The notes under the pieces are model-generated. The model was not told the DNA's origin. It did not search any database and was given only the letters and a program-made list of their open reading frames with translations. A stretch of DNA of 48,140 nucleotides from Bacteroidia bacterium (GTDB lineage Bacteria > Bacteroidota > Bacteroidia > Flavobacteriales_D > JAUILH01), in NCBI GenBank assembly GCA_030433115.1, contig JAUILH010000013.1, forward strand, positions 1 to 48,140, read 5' to 3'. The translations under genes were made by a program, and so were the position numbers. This document shows positions 42,180 through 48,140 of the stretch, one piece after another. Every line of letters starts with the position of its first letter. Within the stretch, counting starts at the first letter, position 1.

Positions 42180-42989
42180 ATGATCCATTTAAAGACTCTG
42201 GAAGAAATTGAATTGATGAGAGAAGCTGCATTGGTCGTGTCTAAGACCTTGGGAATGCTGGCCTCTGAAATCAAACCAGGGGTGGATACATTGAAATTGG
42301 ATGCCATGGCAGAGGAATTTATTCGCGAGCAAGAGGCACTGCCTGGGTTTTTAGGTTTGTACGATTGCCCCAACACCATATTAACTTCTGTCAACGAACA
42401 AGTAGTTCATGGTTTACCTACCAAAAGACCACTGCAGGATGGAGATATTGTATCTGTAGATTGTGGGGCGATCAAGCATGGTTTTTATGGAGATCATGCC
42501 TATACCTTCTATGTTGGTGAGGTGAAGGAAGAGATCAAATTGCTTTGTGAAAGGACTAAAAGTTACTTATACAAAGGCATTGCTCAAATGAAAGAAGGCG
42601 GTCGGGTTGGCGACATTGGTGCAGAAATTCAGTGGCATGCTGAAAAAGACGGTTATGGTGTTGTCAGAGAGTTAGTTGGACACGGTTTAGGAAGAAGTTT
42701 GCATGAAGATCCTCAGGTGCCCAATTATGGAAAAAAGGGCAGAGGTGCCAAACTCAATAATGGCATTGTTCTGGCAATCGAACCTATGATCAATATGGGA
42801 ACTCACCGGGTAAGTCAGTTAAATGATGGTTGGACCATTATCTCTGCAGATAGAAAACCAAGTGCACATTTTGAACATGATGTGGCTCTGGTGGATGGTA
42901 CTCCGGAGATTTTATCAACTTTTGATTACGTGGAAGATGTACTCGGAATTGAAAGATCGACTCCGCGCCCCAGAAAAATTCTTGCTTAG
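42180..42989 (+). CDS. map: Methionine aminopeptidase, type I
   Basis: Map removes the starting methionine from new proteins when the second residue is small. The 269-residue protein has the pita-bread fold signatures: HLKTLEEIELMREAALVVSKTL at the start, SVNEQVVHGLPT, SVDCGAIKHGFYGDHAYTF with the metal ligands, GHGLGRSLHEDP with the metal-binding His, and IEPMIN with the metal-binding Glu. A slight C-terminal extension is present. It stands alone, away from ribosomal protein genes, with its own promoter box, and its stop abuts that of the small minus-strand gene. Confidence 0.96.
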   Translation: MIHLKTLEEIELMREAALVVSKTLGMLASEIKPGVDTLKLDAMAEEFIREQEALPGFLGLYDCPNTILTSVNEQVVHGLPTKRPLQDGDIVSVDCGAIKHGFYGDHAYTFYVGEVKEEIKLLCERTKSYLYKGIAQMKEGGRVGDIGAEIQWHAEKDGYGVVRELVGHGLGRSLHEDPQVPNYGKKGRGAKLNNGIVLAIEPMINMGTHRVSQLNDGWTIISADRKPSAHFEHDVALVDGTPEILSTFDYVEDVLGIERSTPRPRKILA

Positions 42990-43103
42990 TTAAAGTATAA
43001 AAATCGCGGCAAAAATGAATATCACAATGATGATCAGGTATTGCCAGATATCTACAAAGTAAGGGAAGTACTTTTTATAAACGGCTTTGATTTTTTTTAT
43101 CAT
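42990..43103 (-). CDS. 37-residue single-helix membrane protein at the end of the ABC importer operon
   Basis: A gene too short for routine calling. It encodes 37 residues: a basic amphipathic N-terminus (MIKKIKAVYKKYFPYFVD), then one strong membrane helix (about residues 19-37: IWQYLIIIVIFIFAAIFIL). Its ATG overlaps the TGA of the ABC ATPase gene (ATGA), the same coupling as between the other genes of this operon, which supports it being translated. Its stop is directly next to the map stop on the other strand, so the frame fills the whole gap. I know no family; an accessory subunit of the importer is one idea. The start region contains a run of eight adenines. Confidence 0.6.
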   Translation of the reverse strand: MIKKIKAVYKKYFPYFVDIWQYLIIIVIFIFAAIFIL

Positions 43104-43810
43104 TTTGCCAAACCTTTAGTAGTGAATTCGTCCCAGTATTTGTTGAAATCAGTATCCTCAGAAGTTATGATTTTGTGGTGGCTTAAGAGTAGTTTTAGAT
43201 CGCAGAGCTCTTCAAATAAATCCAAATCGTGAGATGAAACAATGATAAGTTTGCCAGCTTCAGAGATGAAGCTTAGTTGTTTCAAAAGTTCTTGTTTCGA
43301 GGGATAATCAAGAAATGCTGTTGGTTCGTCCAGAAGCAAAATAGAGGTCTCCTGTGCCAGAGCTGAGGCAATGATGGCTTTCTGTTTTTGCCCATCACTG
43401 CATTCGGAAATAAGCTGTTGTTTGATGTCTGAAATTCCCATTAATTCAAGACTGTTTTCTACCAGCTCAATGTCATGAGTTTTTAGTTTGCCTAACCAGG
43501 ATAGGTGAGGAATTCGGCCATTAGAAACCACATCCCAAACGGTTAAATTGCCATAGGACAGAATTTGAGTGGGGCAATAAGAGACCTTTTTAGCAAGAAG
43601 TTTTCCAGGAATTTCAGAAATATTTTGATGGTGGATGAAGATGTTCCCACGCCTCAATGCTTGTAAACCAATGATGGTTTTGAAGAGTGTAGATTTTCCC
43701 GTGCCGTTTTTTCCAAACAAACCAATAATTCCGGAGTTGGGAAGTTCAAAGTCTATTGCTTCAATTAAATCATGATCGTAACCTATATGTGCATTCTCAA
43801 ATCGAATCAT
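43100..43810 (-). CDS. ABC importer ATP-binding protein, FecE/BtuD type
   Basis: The 236-residue ATPase of a metal-chelate (siderophore, haem or vitamin B12) importer. Walker A is GKNGTGKST (about residues 35-43), Walker B LLLDEPTAFLD, and the switch IVSSHDLDLF. The ABC signature reads ECSDGQKQK, with Asp where most have Gly (LSGGQ); this is a tolerated variant in the class. It overlaps the permease gene by ATGA upstream and the 37-residue gene by ATGA downstream. Confidence 0.9.
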   Translation of the reverse strand: MIRFENAHIGYDHDLIEAIDFELPNSGIIGLFGKNGTGKSTLFKTIIGLQALRRGNIFIHHQNISEIPGKLLAKKVSYCPTQILSYGNLTVWDVVSNGRIPHLSWLGKLKTHDIELVENSLELMGISDIKQQLISECSDGQKQKAIIASALAQETSILLLDEPTAFLDYPSKQELLKQLSFISEAGKLIIVSSHDLDLFEELCDLKLLLSHHKIITSEDTDFNKYWDEFTTKGLAK

Positions 43811-44799
43811 CTGATAGATTTTTGGTATTTGAGCAAAATAATGATTACCACAGGAGCACCAATCAAAGCGCTGGCTACATTTACCGGAAGTGTTCGATCG
43901 TCACCAGGAAGCCTGGAAATGATATCACACAATAATCCGAAACAGGCTCCTGTCAATAAGACTAAGGGAATCATCACCTGATGGTTGGCTGTTTTCACAA
44001 TGAACCGAACCAGGTTGGGAACTGCCAGACCAACGAATGCAATTGGACCGCAATACGCTGTAATGCTTCCCGCCAAGACCGCTGTTATAAACAGTATCCA
44101 GGTTCTCAAAGACTTAACTCTAAATCCAAGGGCGTGGGCACCAGATTCTCCCATTAGCAAAGCATTCAATCCTTTCGAGAAGGCAAAACATATCGCCACA
44201 CTCATCATAACAAACACCGCCAATGTGGGCAAATGTGTTTTGCCAACTGCTGAAAAATCTCCCATAGTCCATATTACAAAGGATCTGAGTGCCGAGCTGT
44301 CAGCATAATACTCCAATAAACTTACACAAGCACTGCAAAAACTTGCAATCATCACACCAATAATGAGTAATATCGTACCGGATGAGAGCATTCTTGAGGC
44401 AAACAATATGAGTGACGAAATCGTCAAAGCACCTAGAATAGCAGCAAAAGGTAATGACATGTCTCCAAGTGTACTCCCCGCAAGAATGGTTAGAGCAACA
44501 AAAAGTGATGCCCCGCTAGACACCCCAAGAATATGAGGTCCGGCCAGAATATTCGTGAAAAGAGTTTGCATGATGAGTCCGGATACCGCCAAACCGGCTC
44601 CAGCTAAAATAGCGACTAAAGATCTGGGCAATCTCAGCTCTTGAATGATATAAGCCTCTGGAGATGAATCGGCAGACTTGAATAAACTCTTAATCGCCTC
44701 CATAAAACCAATGTCGGCAGAACCTAGTCCTATTCCAAGGATAAATAGAACCAATAGCAATAGGCCTAATAGCAGATATGTCAATTTACCTGTAGTCAT
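43807..44799 (-). CDS. ABC importer permease, FecCD/BtuC type
   Basis: A 330-residue permease with about ten helices. The FecCD signatures are clear: AGAGLAVSGLIMQTLFTNILAGPHILGVSSGASLF near residues 60-95, and YCGPIAFVGLAVPNLVRF near 245-262, the coupling region that meets the ATPase. Two such subunits would form the channel for a siderophore, haem or cobalamin. It overlaps both neighbours by ATGA, so binding protein, permease and ATPase are made together. Confidence 0.93.
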   Translation of the reverse strand: MTTGKLTYLLLGLLLLVLFILGIGLGSADIGFMEAIKSLFKSADSSPEAYIIQELRLPRSLVAILAGAGLAVSGLIMQTLFTNILAGPHILGVSSGASLFVALTILAGSTLGDMSLPFAAILGALTISSLILFASRMLSSGTILLIIGVMIASFCSACVSLLEYYADSSALRSFVIWTMGDFSAVGKTHLPTLAVFVMMSVAICFAFSKGLNALLMGESGAHALGFRVKSLRTWILFITAVLAGSITAYCGPIAFVGLAVPNLVRFIVKTANHQVMIPLVLLTGACFGLLCDIISRLPGDDRTLPVNVASALIGAPVVIIILLKYQKSIR

Positions 44800-45914
44800 T
44801 CAATTTCTTTGAAAAAATACAATTGTTCAGGTTTTCCACCAAAATGACAAATCTCAACCAGATCAGATAAAATTTTATCACATCTCAACACACTTTCTTC
44901 CCAATACCAAATAACCCCTTCATAACCTGTTTTTTTGTTGTAGTTGAATATTTTTCCGGAGTTAAATGCTTTAAAATCTTCAAAGTTTGTATGTGCGTTT
45001 AGCAGTGATTCTTTGGTGTTATGTCCGCAACTTAGCCACAGTGCGTTGTCTTTTTGAGCGTAGGTGATGCTTTCGAGATCAAGCGTTAAACTTCCCGTTT
45101 CTTGATTTTTTACCCAGGGATATTGGATGTTTCCATCTTCAAAAATTTGAGCGATGAAACTGCGGCCTCCTGGAACACTCCAACTTCCTTTATAAGGTGC
45201 GCCATACAGGAAACCATCACGAAATTCTGGTAGCATTGATGCTCGGTTTTTGATCTCATTGTAGTTCGATTTTATGCCATCGAAAATGCTGTTGGCCAAC
45301 CTTTCTTTGTTTAATAAAACGCCAAATAATTTAATCCATTCGGTTCTGCCGAGAGGGGTAGATTCTTGCCATTCATAGTTTTCTATTACTGGAATTCCCG
45401 CATCTTTGAGTTGTTCAATTTTGACGGAGTTGTCTCCAAATCCGGAGATCATAACCAAATCCGGTTTTAACATGATAATGCTTTCAATGTCTGCCGTTGC
45501 AAAATCGCCCAACTCTTTGATTTTACCATTTTTCATGTTCTCCTGGATCTCTCTCTGAGCTGTGTAGTAGGTTTGGCTAAATCCTGAGACAATAGAGCTT
45601 CCGCCCAGAGTATCTATCATGTATAAATGGGGCGCTGAGAAAATAACTGCATTCTTTATGGGAATCTGGATGAAGTTGTTACACGATTGATATGTCTCTT
45701 TGTCGGTTGAGAGAATGAAGGATTGTTCGCCTCCGTCCTTATTGGAAGTATGAACGGCATAGCCATCCGTATCTTTTAATCTATCAATAGTCAGGCGAGC
45801 ACTTTGGTCACAAATTGTGTCATCCGTGGTTTCAGGAAGTGTGCATGAAGATTTTTCCTGAGAACAACCGACCAGAAGCGTAACTGCAATAAGCAGCAGA
45901 TTACGCCAGAACAT
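44796..45914 (-). CDS. Metal-chelate ABC importer substrate-binding lipoprotein
   Basis: A 372-residue class III periplasmic binding protein. The signal has a lipobox LVGC with Cys17, so it is a lipoprotein. The N-lobe includes VVSGFSQTYY and ELGDFATADIESIIMLKPDLVMISGFG, with the typical YxGD-like loop and the ESI/KPDLV turn of the BtuF/FecB fold. GRTEWIKLFGVLLNKERLANSIFDGI is the family backbone helix. Substrate is not readable; haem, siderophore or cobalamin are all possible. No TonB-dependent receptor is in the window. It starts 14 bases inside the upstream ATPase gene. Confidence 0.88.
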   Translation of the reverse strand: MFWRNLLLIAVTLLVGCSQEKSSCTLPETTDDTICDQSARLTIDRLKDTDGYAVHTSNKDGGEQSFILSTDKETYQSCNNFIQIPIKNAVIFSAPHLYMIDTLGGSSIVSGFSQTYYTAQREIQENMKNGKIKELGDFATADIESIIMLKPDLVMISGFGDNSVKIEQLKDAGIPVIENYEWQESTPLGRTEWIKLFGVLLNKERLANSIFDGIKSNYNEIKNRASMLPEFRDGFLYGAPYKGSWSVPGGRSFIAQIFEDGNIQYPWVKNQETGSLTLDLESITYAQKDNALWLSCGHNTKESLLNAHTNFEDFKAFNSGKIFNYNKKTGYEGVIWYWEESVLRCDKILSDLVEICHFGGKPEQLYFFKEIE

Positions 45915-46455
45915 TGTGACCTTTTAGAGTATCGAGTACAAATTGAATGCGCTCTTCTACCGAACCTGGTTCTATGATGACTATTTCGAATCCAAGATCT
46001 TCATAAGTAGCAATTAATGAAGATTCTATTCGAAGAGCCTCTTCACTGGATTCTTTCCTTTCTTTGTCATTGACGTAAATGTCTTCCCAAAATGGAGTCA
46101 GAAAGATTTTTGGAAAATAATTGATCTCCGGCATCATGGTTTTGATCCCCAAATCTTCATCTATGTCCGCTACTTTGAGGTAGGCAATGGTATCAGGAAG
46201 TCCTCTATCGAAAAAAACAAGATCGAATGAGTCCGACTCATCAATATATGTTTCCGTGAGGTGTTTGACTTTTTCTGAGAAGCCGACTACATTGTCCCAG
46301 GGTAGGCAGTCGCTCACACCTTGTTCCTTTTTAATGACGGATCGTGCTGCCTCTTCAAAACACTTGTATCCGCGTTTAGACAAACCATCGACAATGGACG
46401 TTTTTCCCGTTCCCGGAGCTCCCGTAATGATGATTTTATGGTTTGAAAAGGGCAT
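45901..46455 (-). CDS. P-loop AAA-type ATPase, nucleoside-kinase-like (AAA_28)
   Basis: A 184-residue P-loop protein with Walker A GAPGTGKTS (residues 12-20), EEAARSVIKKEQ near 34-45 and a Walker-B-like VFFDRGLPDT (about 79-88). This pattern is that of the AAA_28 group, relatives of the NadR kinase domain. The DRGLPDT segment is like the base-binding lid of small-molecule kinases, so phosphorylation of a nucleoside or vitamin is plausible. It is the first gene of the importer operon and overlaps the binding-protein gene by 14 bases, which suggests its substrate is linked to the imported compound. Function is not known. Confidence 0.78.
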   Translation of the reverse strand: MPFSNHKIIITGAPGTGKTSIVDGLSKRGYKCFEEAARSVIKKEQGVSDCLPWDNVVGFSEKVKHLTETYIDESDSFDLVFFDRGLPDTIAYLKVADIDEDLGIKTMMPEINYFPKIFLTPFWEDIYVNDKERKESSEEALRIESSLIATYEDLGFEIVIIEPGSVEERIQFVLDTLKGHNVLA

Positions 46456-46518
46456 CTACACAAATATCTGAAAAATTAGTTTAACCGAACAAATTAAGCG
46501 GTCTATTGTTTCTATCTC

Positions 46519-47826
46519 ATGGACGCTATCATGTGGTTGAGAAGAGATCTCAGGATTGAGGATAATCATGCACTATACAGGGCATTGATGTCACACAAAC
46601 AAGTACAGGTCATCTTTATTTTTGACACAGATATTTTGGGTAAACTGGATGATCCGCAAGATGCACGAGTGAGTTTTATTCATGAGACATTGACATCTCT
46701 TCATGCACAACTTCAGAAATTTAACGCAAGATTGTGGTTGTTTTATGGAAAACCTCAAGCTGTATTCAGCTCCTTGTGTGATCAATATTCTTTTGAAGCC
46801 GTTTATGCAAATCATGATTACGAACCTCAGGCCATTGAACGTGATGATAACATGACACGTTTTTTATTGTCTCGTGGTAAGACCTTTCAGACCTTCAAAG
46901 ATCAGGTGATTTTTGAAAAGGATGAGGTTTTGAAACCAGATGGCTCACCTTACACCGTATTCACACCCTATTCAAGAAAATGGAAGGCAAGGTTGGAAGC
47001 AAATATGGTGCAAATCTATCCCTGTGATGAGCATGTCGACAGACTTCATAAAACCGAAACAGATCATTGGCTCAATCTTAAAGACATTGGATTCGAGCCT
47101 TCAAACATAGCTGCTCCTCAACAAGAAGTCGATCTAAAGTTGATCAGTAACTACGCCGAAAGGCGAGATTACCCTGCCGTTAAAGGGACTTCTAGGCTAA
47201 GTGTTCATTTGCGGTTTGGAACCATCAGTATTCGCAAATTAATGAATGTGGCCATTGCTCACTCAGAAACCTGGATGAATGAATTGATCTGGCGTGAATT
47301 TTACCAAATGATTCTGTGGCACTTCCCACATTCTGTTGAGAAATCTTTTAAGTCTAAGTACGATTATATCGAATGGCGTCATGACGAAAAGGATTTTGAT
47401 AAATGGTGCAAAGGAGAAACAGGATATCCTCTGGTGGACGCAGGAATGCGGGAGTTGAATACGACCGGTTTTATGCATAACAGGGTGAGAATGGTGGTGG
47501 CGAGTTTTTTATGTAAACATTTGCTTTTGCCATGGAAATGGGGAGAGCGGTACTTTGCTGCCAAGTTATTGGACTTTGATCTCGCGAGCAATGTTGGTGG
47601 ATGGCAATGGGCTGCTGGAACAGGTTGTGACGCAGCACCTTATTTCAGAGTATTTAATCCGGAGTTACAATGGAAAAAATTTGATCCGGACAATATTTAT
47701 GTGAATAGATGGGTGCCGGAGTTCCAAGATCCATTTACTTATCCTAAGCCCATGGTAGAGCATTCCATGGCCCGTGATAGAGCGATTGAACGCTATAAAA
47801 CAGGCTTGTCTCGAGAAGCAGTTTAG
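46519..47826 (+). CDS. phrB: DNA photolyase, cryptochrome/class I CPD type
   Basis: A 435-residue photolyase that would split UV-made cyclobutane dimers with blue light. The N-terminal antenna domain starts AIMWLRRDLRIEDNHAL. The FAD-binding region has NELIWREFYQMIL, WCKGETGYPLVDAGMRELNTTGFMHNRVRMVVASF, and FDLASNVGGWQWAAGTGCDAAPYFRVFNP, with the conserved tryptophans of the electron path and the FAD-contacting Asn and Asp. Length and motifs fit class I enzymes. It is divergent from the importer operon, and its stop overlaps by four bases that of the next gene. CPD versus other photolyase types cannot be fully separated by eye. Confidence 0.9.
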   Translation: MDAIMWLRRDLRIEDNHALYRALMSHKQVQVIFIFDTDILGKLDDPQDARVSFIHETLTSLHAQLQKFNARLWLFYGKPQAVFSSLCDQYSFEAVYANHDYEPQAIERDDNMTRFLLSRGKTFQTFKDQVIFEKDEVLKPDGSPYTVFTPYSRKWKARLEANMVQIYPCDEHVDRLHKTETDHWLNLKDIGFEPSNIAAPQQEVDLKLISNYAERRDYPAVKGTSRLSVHLRFGTISIRKLMNVAIAHSETWMNELIWREFYQMILWHFPHSVEKSFKSKYDYIEWRHDEKDFDKWCKGETGYPLVDAGMRELNTTGFMHNRVRMVVASFLCKHLLLPWKWGERYFAAKLLDFDLASNVGGWQWAAGTGCDAAPYFRVFNPELQWKKFDPDNIYVNRWVPEFQDPFTYPKPMVEHSMARDRAIERYKTGLSREAV

Positions 47827-48140
47827 TGCTTGATAAACTGTTTTCGAATGATTCCAGACTCAGTTACGATTCGGATCATGTAAACACCAGCTTCCAAAGC
47901 AGTAATATTTATGTCTAACTGGGTTCCATTGATTGATACGTTTTCAATTAAGGCGCCATTCATATCCAAGATCTGAACTTCACCGGAAACAGGCGTGTCA
48001 ATATCAAGTCTTATCTGATCGAGCGCTGGATTAGGATAAATACTCATGCCCGATTCGTGTAAATCATGGATGCCATCGAAAGTATTTACGGTATAACAAC
48101 TTGATGTATCGGAACAGCTTCCAATGGTGATAACAACCGC
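47823..48140 (-). CDS. C-terminal end of a T9SS cargo protein, 5' part beyond the window
   Basis: The minus-strand frame is open up to the window's right edge, so only the last 105 residues are seen. They begin with the end of an Ig-like module (AVVITIGSCSDTSSCYTV, closely matching the CSDTSNC end of the same module in the cargo protein at 20939) and then a type A sorting tail: SIYPNPALDQIRLDI, GEVQILDMNGALIENVSI, GVYMIRIVTE and RKQFIKH. The ATG at 48047 is an internal methionine and not the real start. The protein is secreted by T9SS; its function lies in the missing part. Confidence 0.88.
   Translation of the reverse strand, partial: AVVITIGSCSDTSSCYTVNTFDGIHDLHESGMSIYPNPALDQIRLDIDTPVSGEVQILDMNGALIENVSINGTQLDINITALEAGVYMIRIVTESGIIRKQFIKH

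Overview
The window is about 48 kb of compact, gene-dense chromosome from a member of the Bacteroidota, probably Flavobacteriales or a near relative. The evidence is: two type IX secretion (T9SS) C-terminal sorting tails, SprB-type repeats, families largely restricted to this phylum (DUF4783-like and DUF4834-like small proteins), a CarB without the C-terminal allosteric domain, and promoter boxes of the Bacteroidetes form TAnnTTTG in place of sigma70 boxes, with few recognisable Shine-Dalgarno sites. I see no tRNA, rRNA, CRISPR array, insertion sequence or prophage. No gene-free stretch exceeds 300 bases; the longest gaps are about 100 to 135 bases.

Layout. 1-10.9 kb: the 3' end of an unknown secreted-type protein, then housekeeping genes (accA, ispE, an LptF/LptG-type permease, tgt, a membrane glycosyltransferase, an ECF sigma factor, rsmG) and a minus-strand ABC operon (MsbA-like exporter plus a two-gene ABC-2 system). 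11-15.2 kb: rpmH with a textbook promoter and terminator, an alpha/beta hydrolase, carB with a leader that may form alternative hairpins, and a small membrane protein. 15.2-39.6 kb: a long glycan locus. It has a YfhO-type membrane protein, an AsnB-type amidotransferase, two different sulfotransferases, a Wzx-like flippase, a Wzy-like membrane protein, seven or more glycosyltransferases, a WecE-type sugar aminotransferase, a UDP-glucuronate-4-epimerase-like enzyme and an FkbM methyltransferase. A T9SS cargo protein, nadC and a DUF4783-like gene interrupt it. From rlmH (27192) to rdgB (39603) thirteen genes run on one strand with nearly every junction overlapping.

39.6-48.1 kb: a TPR-containing sensor histidine kinase behind a TerB-like gene, map, a minus-strand metal-chelate ABC importer operon that starts with a P-loop kinase-like ATPase and ends with an unannotated 37-residue membrane protein (42990-43103), a DNA photolyase, and the C-terminal end of a second T9SS cargo protein that runs off the window.

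How they fit together (inference). The glycan genes are consistent with Wzx/Wzy-type assembly of a sulfated surface polysaccharide that may hold uronic acid (perhaps amidated) and a 4-amino-4,6-dideoxyhexose. The two T9SS cargo proteins need a surface lipopolysaccharide anchor, so a functional link is possible but not shown. The most interesting unannotated signals are the 37-residue protein, hairpins that embrace the start codons of nadC and the MsbA-like gene, and the carB leader.
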